Source: Hydractinia symbiolongicarpus (Eukaryota > Cnidaria > Hydrozoa > Anthoathecata > Hydractiniidae). From it: a DNA stretch of 64,000 nucleotides. The stretch is taken from NCBI RefSeq assembly GCF_029227915.1, contig NC_079879.1, forward strand, positions 14,076,001-14,140,000. The letters run 5' to 3'. The notes beneath the pieces are model-generated. The model worked only from the letters and a program-made list of their open reading frames with translations. It did no database searches and had not been told where the DNA came from. Position 1 is the stretch's first letter. The number at the start of each line of letters is the position of its first letter. Positions 34,190-42,342 of the stretch are shown piece by piece. Position numbers and translations under genes: made by a program.

Positions 34190-34423
34190 TTATATATTAT
34201 CAGGAATTATTTTTTGTTTCACTAGATAGTCCTTGGTCATATCAGCAGCAGCAACAACAACTACCAATTTAAAAGTATCCTCTATATCAAATATACTAAG
34301 AGATGGTGGTGTCATTTTAAACATTGATTTTCCTAGCATTGTGTATCCAACAGCAAGTCCAGAAACGACAGCTCCATGATACAGGCTTTCTTTTATATTT
34401 TTAGTGTAATCCGTAGTACTCAT
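34190..34423 (-). CDS. Small two-helix membrane protein of Polinton 2
   Basis: 77 codons, intact, with the promoter-like motif immediately upstream (34424-34448). Hydrophobic segments are HGAVVSGLAVGYTMLG and FKLVVVVAAADM, with a short Lys-rich tail. It ends 2 bp before the start of the next gene. I do not recognise a named family; small membrane proteins next to capsid genes are usual in Polintons. Confidence 0.6.
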   Translation of the reverse strand: MSTTDYTKNIKESLYHGAVVSGLAVGYTMLGKSMFKMTPPSLSIFDIEDTFKLVVVVAAADMTKDYLVKQKIIPDNI

Positions 34424-34448
34424 TATATATTATGATATGGAAAAAGTT
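34424..34448 (-). promoter_or_regulatory. Promoter-like motif upstream of the 34423 start
   Basis: On the minus strand: AACTTTTTC, 7 bp, then TAATATATA directly before ATG. The same pair occurs before the starts at 34768 and 36361 and within the TIR sub-repeats. Confidence 0.55.
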
Positions 34449-34513
34449 TATACTAATTTACGTATCTTTTCATTTATTTCCTTTATTTTCTTAACATGCG
34501 GCTCCGCCTCCTT

Positions 34514-34768
34514 TTAAATCTTACCAATGCGTTTTCTGTTTTTATATAATGTCAATTCATGTTTCAATCTTTTTAATACAGCTTGATGTTTGATTTTTTC
34601 TGATATTAATGCCATCTTCCTTTTATGGGCACTACCTTCAGTTGCTAATGCCAAAGCTCTGGAATCTACTTTTTTCACACCCCAATATCTAACTTGTCTT
34701 TTTTTAGCACATTCTACCATACTACCCTTTTTCTTTTTACCAACTAATCCACATGTCGTATCACCCAT
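34514..34768 (-). CDS. Small strongly basic protein of Polinton 2
   Basis: 84 codons, intact. The N-terminus has a Gly/Lys patch (GLVGKKKKGSMVECAKKRQVRYWGV begins it), and the rest is a Lys/Arg-rich helix (HKRKMALISEKIKHQ; KRLKHELTLYKNRKR). It is probably a nucleic-acid-binding core or scaffold protein, judged from charge and from its place among structural genes. The start is supported by the upstream motif at 34769-34795. Confidence 0.55.
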   Translation of the reverse strand: MGDTTCGLVGKKKKGSMVECAKKRQVRYWGVKKVDSRALALATEGSAHKRKMALISEKIKHQAVLKRLKHELTLYKNRKRIGKI

Positions 34769-34795
34769 TATATAGTATATGTAGCTAAAAAGTTA
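34769..34795 (-). promoter_or_regulatory. Promoter-like motif upstream of the 34768 start
   Basis: On the minus strand: AACTTTTTAG, then ACATATACTATATA directly before ATG. The spacing from the T-run block to ATG is 18 bp. Confidence 0.5.
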
Positions 34796-35162
34796 TTCCA
34801 TACTAAAGATATCTTTACTAGGTTTTTGGATAACTACCTTTGGCCTTTCCGGTTCTTCAATTGACTGTGGTTTGTGTTGTAATACTGGTATTTTGTTTTT
34901 TATTTGACTATACGCAATATATCCACCTATTAACAATATGCCTGCCAACAACCACATACTGGTAATTATTTGTTTTCTTTTGTTCTTCTTGCTTAGTTAT
35001 ACTATCATTGAGTCTCTTTAATTCTTCTTTTCTGCGACGATTATGTTCAACAAGCTTTTTACCCTGTTCAACTCTTAGGGGATTCTTCTGTTTTGTTACT
35101 TTCTGCTCCTCCACTACTGTTGCTACTGCTGTTGTTGGTTCCACTATTTGCTGCTCTTCCAT
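34793..35162 (-). pseudogene. Coiled-coil protein with C-terminal membrane helix, frameshifted
   Basis: The frame from 35162 is charged and helical (KNPLRVEQGKKLVEHNRRRKEE, LNDSITKQEEQ). A frameshift at about 34985 leads into one clear membrane helix (MWLLAGILLIGGYIAYS) and a Pro/Lys tail ending KDIFSME, TAA at 34793. It overlaps the preceding gene (35068-35775) in another phase. Either the two are one protein broken near 35165, or they are overlapping genes. The membrane end resembles 1253-1423 of Polinton 1. Confidence 0.5.
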
Positions 35163-35775
35163 TATTACTACTATTAGTGCTAGAATTTTTCACATAATGT
35201 CTACCTGTAATCATGGCTACACTAACTGGCGCTAGCATTGCACCAAATTGATAGTACATATCACAAGTAAATCTCTGTAAAGCAGTATTAAGAAATGGAT
35301 CATTCTCTAGATCATCATTTAGTTTATTTTTATTTTCCATACCTAAAGCCATACATGCTATATTAGAAGATAAACTAATTAATGATTTTCCTAATGATTT
35401 ATCTCATATCTTGTTGACATATTATTGATCTCATCTGCGTTCATCTCCATTATTTGTTGTTCAGTGTATTCTTTACTTAGATGTTGTTTAGAATTGCCTG
35501 ATAGCACACAATGTATTAGTCTATTCCTTTTTTCAGGATCCACTTCTCCCATTGCTTCTTCAATTAATGGCTGTTCTATCTTTTTCTTTCTTCTAACATT
35601 TCTTTTAGGTTTTATTTCTTTAGCAACTTTCTCTTCTAGATTAGTTAGTTGATCAAGTATCTTAGAATCCATTACTATATTTATAAGATAGAAAATCTTA
35701 CGCAACTTATAACATGGATATATAATTGCAAAAATAATTGCTAATAACAAAATGAAGTTAACGTATTCAATCATT
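35068..35775 (-). pseudogene. Polinton structural protein, two in-frame starts, frameshifted
   Basis: The open frame contains two plausible starts, each behind an AT-rich ATG leader: 35775 (MIEYVNFILLLAII, one membrane helix) and 35672 (MDSKILDQL). The body is charged (KRNVRRKKKIEQPL; EYTEQQIMEMNADEI). A frameshift near 35395 leads to ACMALGMENKNKLNDDLENDPF, a hydrophobic stretch ending MITGRHYV, and a Ser/Asn/Gly-rich tail. A homologous gene with the same layout lies at 1428-1924 in Polinton 1. The function is not known; I infer a virion or scaffold protein. Confidence 0.5.
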
Positions 35776-35829
35776 ATATTATTAATTAACAAAATTATAA
35801 CTAGCGTATAACTAGTGTATCAACAAATT

Positions 35830-36361
35830 TTAGCAGGATTTAAAAAAATAATAACTAGTTGGCTGGTAACACTTCAATATAAGTTTAGAAAATGGCAGAT
35901 TTTGTAGGAGTGTTTTCAGTCTATCTCGTTCATTCTTACCTGGCACAACATCATTCTCCCTTAAACAATCTTCAAAACTATCTCTATCTTTGGTATAAAA
36001 CAAGCAAAGCCATTTAACTTGTTCTCTAACTTCTTTTGAAACCGAATTATACTTTTGTGTTAATACCCATAGGGAGTGATTTCTATGTCTACCAGAGAAT
36101 GCAAGTTCTGATAATGCGTCACGTTTTTTATTTATTTCACCTTCAGCAGAACAATCATCAATTATAAATAGTGTCTCATGGCCCTTAAAATTATTAGTAA
36201 ATAGTCTAATCCTGGGACTATGACTATAGCTACATTTAACATCTCATTTACCCCAATAGTAGTTGGATTATTAGTGACGGTAGATGTTGTCTATTCCCTT
36301 TATTTCCAAAATCATTTCTAAGTGATTTATTAGGATTTAGTTTTTCTCCTGTGGTTGTCAT
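35830..36361 (-). pseudogene. FtsK/HerA-type genome-packaging ATPase remnant, Walker A missing
   Basis: ATG 36361 gives MTTTGEKLNPNKSLRNDF, a typical Polinton ATPase N-terminus. The frame is then broken. The C-terminal half is readable: Walker B TLFIIDDCSAE, then GRHRNHSLWVLTQKY (sensor strand of A32-like ATPases), and an end of about 60 residues to TAA at 35830. Between the two parts there is room for only about 50 residues, and no P-loop (GxxGxGKS/T) is visible in any frame, so the ATP-binding core has been deleted. In an intact element it would pump DNA into the capsid. Confidence 0.75.
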
Positions 36362-36389
36362 TATATATTTATACAATAGAAAAAGTTAC
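36362..36389 (-). promoter_or_regulatory. Promoter-like motif upstream of the packaging ATPase
   Basis: On the minus strand: AACTTTTTCTATTGTATAAA then TATATA directly before ATG 36361. This is the closest match to the AACTTTTTCTAT blocks in the TIRs. Confidence 0.55.
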
Positions 36390-36986
36390 ATAATATGAAG
36401 AACAACCGATGTAGGTAAATTACTGTTTATAATATCTCTGTCATTATCTAGTAGCTCAATATTAATATAATCTATTATACCATTTCTCATAGTTTTGTAT
36501 TGAACATTAGTTGGCTCGAATATTATTGTATCACCAAATGAAACATCTTTTGGTGTGTATCCAGTATGAAGGGTATTGGATGGAATCCCATTATGTAGGT
36601 TATCTGTTGTAGAGAGAGCATCGGTGGAGAAAGTAAATGATTTTTTAGATAGAAGAAGATCAACGTAATTATATTATTTACTCCTAATATGTTGTGAAGA
36701 TAGTAATCAAACTTTTTTATTCCATTTCCAATTATAGATTTTCCAGTTAATGTACTATAATTTATTTTACTGCTGATATGTCGTAAAATATCATTAATAC
36801 TATAGAAACCCTTTTTAACAATAATGTGTGTATCATTTTTTAGATACATCTTCTCGTCTTCTTCAATGTTGTAAAACGTGTAAACCAAACGTGCTTTAAT
36901 AAACCAATTCTTTTACTATTATTTCTATTGTCGATAGGTTTTTGCAAATCGATACCTTTTGAAATGTCATCTATTACAATATACAT
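36386..36986 (-). pseudogene. Candidate minor capsid/penton protein of Polinton 2, frameshifted
   Basis: ATG 36986 opens MYIVIDDISKGIDLQKPIDN, followed by NRNNSKRIGL, YNIEEDEK, FYSINDILRHISS and IGNGIKKFDYYL, a beta-rich pattern. Frameshifts occur near 36890 and 36650. The end is IELLDNDRDIINSNLPTSV, stop at 36386. Similar proteins lie beside the packaging ATPase in other animal Polintons. My assignment as a single jelly-roll capsid protein rests on neighbourhood and composition, not on a confirmed fold. The partner gene at 37009 is divergently transcribed. Confidence 0.5.
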
Positions 36987-37008
36987 TTTCTAAGTTATAT
37001 AATATAAT
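36987..37008. promoter_or_regulatory. 22-bp divergent start region
   Basis: Only 22 bp (TTTCTAAGTTATATAATATA plus two bases) separate the ATGs of two divergent genes. The AT motif before the plus-strand ATG is the same type as upstream of other Polinton 2 genes. Confidence 0.5.
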
Positions 37009-38241
37009 GAATAGAATTTATAAATACGATCCTAAAATATCAGGGTTTTATGAACCAAACGGTGGAAAATACCAACAACAAATCAAAGCGAGTGATTTAT
37101 ACATACAGAATATAGTGGTTTCGGAGAATGTAGGTGATATTGAGAGTTTCCAGAGTAAGTTTCCAAATATATTTACCAACTATGAGGTAGGAGCAGTTAG
37201 GGCAAGAGATCCAACATTTGACAATTGGAAAACCAACCCATTCAAACTTTGGCAGACCCAATTAAATTTTGCAGTATTTCTATCAACAAGCGTATGTGGA
37301 ATATCACCCGAGCATTTAAATGAAACAGATCATCCTTTGGCTAAAACCATATACAGATTCCATGTTTAATATCACATTAGACGGATATTCAAAATACTGG
37401 AAGCCTATCTACCATACCAACAAGGGTTTTCTGTTAGTAATAATACATTCACTAGAGATAAATATCTGCAATTATTTAGAGAATATGGTGTTGACAGCAA
37501 TTATAATACATGGAGAAATGAAAACTATATGAGTTTATACCAAAGTAAGACACCAGAATATAACAACACACCCGGCGATTCATATTATGATTCCAACAGT
37601 TTTGCTAGATGGATTATAGAACATTCAAGGGGTTTAACAACAATTGGTGTACAGAAGCTTAGTGAATCCGTTAGAGCCTATTCATACCTTCTACTAACAT
37701 CATAAACGTCTACAAGATCAAGCATTTTAGGTAATACAGGTCCAGCATTAGATTGCCAGCAAGTGTTTCTAAACAACTTTGAAAACGTTATTAATAGACA
37801 TGTTGATATAGCAGAAGACATTAAAAGATTCCAGGATACATTACAATATGCTAGAAGTAAAGTAGATTATGTTGTTGGTGAGAATGTGTATATGTTACCA
37901 AGTGATATGAACCTTAGAATTAGGAAAGTAAATAGCTACAATAATGAAGTCCAAGTATCAAAATCAGACTTTGGCTTGGGTACTAATCTTAGAGTTAATA
38001 CGGAAAGGAAACCGGATCCAAACCTATACCAAAAGAAAAGAAACCAGGTCCTACTACACCAAAGAAGAAGAACCCAGATCCTATACCACCAAAGAAGACA
38101 GATCCTGCAATTCCAAAGAAGAATACTACTGACATTACAAAATCAGAAGTACCGGCAGGTGAAATAACTCATGAGGACGAGAAAATAGCTCTAATTTTTA
38201 ATATAACTACTGTTTTTTCAATGTGGTGGTATCTTTCTTAG
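37009..38241 (+). pseudogene. Candidate capsid protein of Polinton 2, frameshifted
   Basis: ATG 37009 follows TTATATAATATA. Pieces in order: SGFYEPNGGKY, FPNIFTNYEVGAVRARDPTFD, NPFKLWQTQLNFAVFLSTSVC, HPLAKTIYRFHVYYHIRRI (after a shift at about 37370), the middle in a second frame to about 37705, then 37763-38020, and a Pro/Lys-rich linker with a final hydrophobic helix in another frame ending TAG at 38241. The WQTQLNFAVF region and the helix-rich middle recur in Polintons of cnidarians, by my recollection. It could be the major capsid protein, but no double jelly-roll motif is provable by eye. Confidence 0.5.
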
Positions 38242-38246
38242 ATAGA

Positions 38247-39378
38247 TTATCCTCTTTTTCTTGTCATAAAGTATGAAGTATTTTGCGATAGCCATCCAAT
38301 GGCATCCTTTGCTCTATTTAATATCCATGCAACCACGGATCCTATAATACCTGGTAGTGCTGCTGCTGCTTTTCCTGCTAATTTACCAAGTAGACCAGCG
38401 AGTGCTTTCAACTTGTTCTTTATCCATTCTTTGGTACCTCCTTTGCCGCTAGGTGTATCACCACCTCCACCACTGGCTGCCGCTGCTGCTGCTGATCCAC
38501 CACCGGTTAATGCTTCAACGAGGAAACCAATAGTCATACCAAAGGCTGTCATAATTGATACTATTGTTATACCTTGTTCACGAAAGAGGTTTTTACTTCT
38601 TTCACCAAGTGTACCGGTTTTCTTATCTACAAAATGTGAAAGTGACTGTTTAATTTGTTGTATTTGATTTAAATATTCATCTTTTAACTTACCGAGATCC
38701 TCATTACTTTTTCTAAGATCTTCATTTTCTTCATCTATTCTATCTATGACTTCCTGTTTCTGTTCCTTGGTATAGCTCTCATCATTTTCCATTACATTAA
38801 GCTTTATGTACTCCTTCTTTTGCCTATTTTTGGTTTCCTTTATTCTATCATATATAACTTTAATTCTATCCATGAGTTTCTTTAATGTACTATTTCTTGA
38901 TTTTAGTTCTTCATTTAGTAGAGGTGTATTTTCATTACCAACAAGGGATATGTCCACAGTGTGTGTAAAATCATCTATGGATTTTGTTGTTTCTTCTGAT
39001 TTTTTAATATCATCCATTTCAATATCAGTGCCTTTATTATCATGGCCTGATTCTAATTTATTAAGATCTCCCTGTAGTTCAGTAGCCCCTTTTGATAATG
39101 CATCTTTTTCTGATTTAGATGATTTTGGGCTAAAGCCAATCTCTATTAATAAATCATTGCCAAATAATTTACCATATTCTTTAGCCGTTCTAAATGTGTT
39201 TTTATCTGTTAATAATAATATCATTCTATCACCATAAATAATAAATTGTAAACTTTTATCATTATACTTAATTTTATCATACAATATTTAGCAGATTCTG
39301 CATCTTTAAACTTCACTCTTGTATTTATTTTATTTTATTATATTCTTTATGCAGTTTCGATACTATCGTTTTAGACAT
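38247..39378 (-). pseudogene. Polinton coiled-coil protein with hydrophobic/amphipathic C-terminus, N-terminus frameshifted
   Basis: From 39284 the frame is open for 345 codons. It has a conserved front (YNDKSLQFIIYGDRMILLLTD), a long charged coiled coil (about residues 120-225), a membrane-like helix (GITIVSIMTAFGMTIGFLVEAL), an Ala/Gly-rich linker (AAAAAASGGGG) and an amphipathic Lys/Leu/Ala end (LKALAGLLGKLAGKAAAALPG, then SVVAWILNRAKDAIGWL). Upstream to ATG 39378 (MSKTIVSKLHKEYNKIK) two frameshifts interrupt the first 35 residues. The gene is convergent with the capsid candidate, 6 bp apart. The hydrophobic end suggests a membrane-active or tail-like virion protein; this is inference. Confidence 0.65.
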
Positions 39379-39406
39379 CCCAACTTTTTCTTTTTCAATT
39401 TTTTCA

Positions 39407-39622
39407 TTATATCATAATAATCTTTTTCAATTCTTCTCTTTCAGCAATTTGCTCTTCTGATTGTTCACCTTTATCTATATGATATATTTTTGTTTCTAAT
39501 TCTTTAACCAGGTATAATGATTTATGATAATCTAATCTATCATCATTACCATAATCTTTAGCTTTATTAAAACTTTCATTAAATTCATCGTTATTATCTA
39601 ATGGTTTAAAACCTTTTGCCAT
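39407..39622 (-). CDS. Small acidic protein of Polinton 2
   Basis: 71 codons, intact, behind AGTTATATATTATAGA directly before ATG. Acidic and helical (FNESFNKAKDYGNDD; LVKELETKIYHIDKGEQSEEQIAEREEL). No recognised family. It precedes the coiled-coil gene on the same strand. Confidence 0.5.
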   Translation of the reverse strand: MAKGFKPLDNNDEFNESFNKAKDYGNDDRLDYHKSLYLVKELETKIYHIDKGEQSEEQIAEREELKKIIMI

Positions 39623-39664
39623 TCTATAATATATAACTAGAATAATTTATTTTATATATAATAT

Positions 39665-40138
39665 AATGAAACAAATCATATGCTTTGTATATAGTGGTGA
39701 AGATTGTTCAGACGTTGAAATAGTTAAACTATTAAATTGGTATAAGTATTACCAAGTTGTACATATACTACAAATGGAAATATAAACGTACTAAAAAACT
39801 AAAATTGGTTCTAAATATGGTTAGTATAACATTAATTGTTGTTGGTGGGATTGCTGGAACAATAACTGCAAATGCCATCATATTGGCAACTATAAGTGGT
39901 GTTGGTGTCACAGGGATATATGACGAAAACAAATATTGTTAACAAGGTTGAGATGTATAAATTTGCATACACATCATACAATAAGGTTCTTACCCAAATA
40001 CAATCATTTCTTAATGGATTAAAATATGAGGATACTACATTTCTATCAGATATGGTGATATTGGATGGTATTATTACTGACCTATGTCCACCAATCAATG
40101 GGATAAGTAACAAGTATGAGAAGATTTATGGTTCTTAG
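39665..40138 (+). pseudogene. Small Polinton membrane protein beside the integrase, frameshifted
   Basis: ATG 39665 follows TTATATATAATATA, but the first frame closes after about 39 codons. A second frame carries a membrane segment (LNMVSITLIVVGGIAGTITANAIILATISGVGV). A third, from about 39910, carries a soluble helical end (KVEMYKFAYTSYNKVLTQIQSFL, DMVILDGIITDLCPPI) to TAG at 40138. I read these as one gene with two frameshifts. The role is unknown. The Thr-Ile-Thr-Ala-Asn segment recurs in other cnidarian Polintons, by my recollection. Confidence 0.5.
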
Positions 40139-40163
40139 ATATTATACTCCATATATTATAAGA

Positions 40164-41071
40164 ATGGATAAGATTTATCATACTGGAGAGGTAGAAGTGC
40201 AATAAGTAAGTTGGCTAAAAAAGCTGGTACAACCAATTTACCAGTACCAAAGTATATTCCAAGACCCAATTCCTCATTTTCTGTTTATGCTACACCCAAT
40301 GATATTCACCAGGTAGATGTCTTGTATCTTCCAAATGATAAGTACAAAAGAAAAACATATAAGTATGCTCTCTGCGTTGTGGATGTTGCTAGTAGGTGTA
40401 AATCAGCATATCAACTAACTAGTAAAAAGCTCGAAAGAAACTGCCGAAGCCTTTAATTGGATATATGTTAATACCAAATTAAAATTTCCCAAAACAAATT
40501 AATTTGTGATGCTGGCAAAGAATTTTATGGTGATGTTACAAAACTTATGAACAAGAATGATGTCATAATACAACGTGGTGAACCTAGCCAACATGGAAGT
40601 AAAGGTATTGTTAAACGATTTAATAAAACATTAGCGGATAGACTATTTAGTTATCAATACCATAAAGAGTTTGAAGATCCATCAAAAAGTAACAGAAAAT
40701 GGGTTGGTAGATTGCAAACTGTAGTTAGTGCTTTGAATAACGAAAAAACCAGACTAATTGATATGAAACTAGTAGACGCCATAAAACATACTTCAATAAA
40801 ACAGGGATTTTCACAGCCCATCAAAAGTGATAATAAAACATTGGTAGATGTTGGTACCAGCGTTAGATATCTGTACGAGCCTGGTGAATTGGAAGGACAA
40901 ATTTATAAAGGTGAAAGATGAAAACGATCTACTGATCCAATATAGTCGGTGGACGTATATAAAATAAAAAATAGATACATTAAACATAATCAACCAACGT
41001 TATATTATTTGGATGGTGGTCCTAAGAGATCATTTCTTTCTGAAGAGCTTCAGCCCATTTGGAATCCTTAG
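40164..41071 (+). pseudogene. Retroviral-type (rve) Polinton integrase, inactivated
   Basis: This enzyme joins the element ends to target DNA. Readable parts: an N-terminal helix (RSAISKLAKKAG), first catalytic Asp in HQVDVLYLP (about 40310), a frameshift near 40440, second Asp in LICDAGKEFYGD (about 40505), then the position of the catalytic Glu, where the codon at 40613-40615 is AAA (Lys) in GIVKRFNKTLADRLF. TGA at 40919 and TAG at 40943 interrupt the C-terminal chromodomain-like part, each where Trp is usual (KRSTDPIxSVDVYKI). The frame ends TAG at 41069-41071, overlapping the next gene's 3' end. Three of the lesions fit G-to-A changes. Confidence 0.85.
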
Positions 41072-41807
41072 ATATTAAACCCCATATTCTTTCTCTTTCC
41101 TTTTGCCTAGATTGTGTGTTTAATTGTGGAATTATTTTTGCATAATCGTTCATACCCAGTGCTTGGAATATCTTTTTTAGTGTAAAGTAATAGTTTATAA
41201 AGCTCTTTTTCTTACTTGGTTTGTACTTATTGTATAAGCTACTCATGACAGTAAATAGATGTTGTACTCGATTACGTTCCTCTATTGTTAGATGTGGAAA
41301 CGGTTGATTCATTAATGTGAAATAAATGTAAAATATACTATTTTTATAGGACATCAACTTGTTCTTCTTTAATAGTGATTCTAGTATGGGGATACTCAAT
41401 GGTATAACATAATTGTATACTAAAATGTCTGTATTATTAATCTGACTCCATAAAGTTTTTATCACATCATCAGATACCACCTCATCTTGCATACATATGA
41501 ACTGCTTTAGGATAACAGTGAAATTCCCACCCATCTTGTATATGCACTTCTTCCGAATTGTGCAACGTTCAAAAACACTGTATGAATTTGTATAAACTGG
41601 AATATCACTAACTACACCACATTTTGGATAAACTAATATCGATGCTGTTGTACTCTTAATCTTATCCACATCACAAGTACAATCTATAATATCTTTATCA
41701 TCCTTATCATCAGTATCACCAAAATAGTCATCCATATGATACCCCATACAATCAAGTAAATCCTCATCACCTAATTCCAAAATTTCTCTATCCGTAAGTT
41801 TCTTCAT
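41022..41807 (-). CDS. VLTF3-like late transcription factor of Polinton 2
   Basis: 261 codons, open. VLTF3 is the late-gene transcription factor of large DNA viruses, and a Polinton copy would drive its virion genes. Seen: an acidic N-terminus (DTDDKDDKDIIDC), a partial zinc ribbon (CTC at about residue 44, then YPKCG), a FTVILKQFICMQDEV helix (counterpart of the HF...L motif), and the diagnostic C-terminal half: LMSYKNSIFYIYFTL, RVQHLFTVMSSLYNKYK, KKSFINYYFTLKKIFQAL, YAKIIPQLNTQSRQ, ERIWGLISKDSKW. One ribbon Cys is Tyr. The 3' end overlaps the integrase tail by 50 bp. Assignment is by pattern; a profile search would settle it. Confidence 0.7.
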   Translation of the reverse strand: MKKLTDREILELGDEDLLDCMGYHMDDYFGDTDDKDDKDIIDCTCDVDKIKSTTASILVYPKCGVVSDIPVYTNSYSVFERCTIRKKCIYKMGGNFTVILKQFICMQDEVVSDDVIKTLWSQINNTDILVYNYVIPLSIPILESLLKKNKLMSYKNSIFYIYFTLMNQPFPHLTIEERNRVQHLFTVMSSLYNKYKPSKKKSFINYYFTLKKIFQALGMNDYAKIIPQLNTQSRQKERERIWGLISKDSKWAEALQKEMIS

Positions 41808-41867
41808 CTATACTATACATGTTATTTCTTTATATATATTCCACCAAACTATGACGTCATAACTACC

Positions 41868-42299
41868 ACTACAACATTTGAACTTTTTCTATGCCATATA
41901 GAGACATCAGATGGTTGAACTTTCTCTATACCATATATTAGAGACATCAGACGGTTGAACTTTTTCTATTCCATATATTGGAGAGACATCCGATGGTATA
42001 CTATATTATAGACATCCAACGGTATGCACAGGCTGAAAAAACATACTCTTGCCGACCCTTGGCAACACCATAATCATACACTTGCAGACCCTCTCAAGTA
42101 GCAAAAAATAGCACTTTACACGTAAATGGCCATACGTGTATTGTAATATCTCCAAAACACCATATGAGGGTACGAGGACAGTTTTACATGTGACGTCATA
42201 AAGCGAAGCCGAAGGGTGTACAAGTAGTCATAGAGATGGGGTGTTCGAGGAAAGTTTGGTTTACCAAACTGGCCTCGTACCCCCATCTCTATAACTACT
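41868..42299 (-). repeat. Right terminal inverted repeat of Polinton 2
   Basis: About 432 bp, the inverse of 27316-27679. It is longer because it has three copies of the AACTTTTTCTAT...GACATC(A/C)GA sub-repeat where the left has two, plus an extra ACTATATTATAGACATCCAA piece. The last 77 bp (42223-42299) are an imperfect palindrome, as on the left. Confidence 0.9.
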
Positions 42300-42342
42300 G
42301 CAGTTATTCTCTGTTTTGAATTAAAGACAGTGATGGAGCCAT
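42300..42342 (-). pseudogene. N-terminal piece of the Polinton-split Tc1-like transposase
   Basis: ATG at 42342 begins MAPSLSLIQ, a typical Tc1 N-terminus, and the frame reaches the Polinton edge after 14 codons. Continuation on the far side of the Polinton, at 27310 on the minus strand, restores the start of the HTH domain apart from two single-base shifts. Non-functional as it stands. Confidence 0.75.

Larger units (their letters stand above)
27316..42299. mobile_element. Complete Polinton/Maverick element 2, 14,984 bp
   Basis: The element is bounded by inverted repeats beginning AGTAGTTATAGAG (left, 27316) and ending with the reverse complement (right, 42299). Polintons start AG and end CT, as here. 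The flanks GCGGT (27311-27315) and GCAGT (42300-42304) differ by one base and may be a decayed target duplication, though Polintons usually give 6 bp. The interior holds polB, rve integrase, packaging-ATPase remnant, candidate capsid genes and other virus-like genes. It is inserted in the first exon of a Tc1-like gene and itself carries a LINE in polB. Many genes are broken. Confidence 0.95.

Noticed and set aside
37944-38132. Separate Lys/Arg/Thr-rich small gene
   Set aside because: It is an alternative frame of the Pro/Lys-rich linker of the capsid candidate at 37009-38241.
38299-39237. Plus-strand ORFs opposite the coiled-coil gene
   Set aside because: Antisense of the 345-codon Polinton gene; the repeats come from its Ala/Gly linker.
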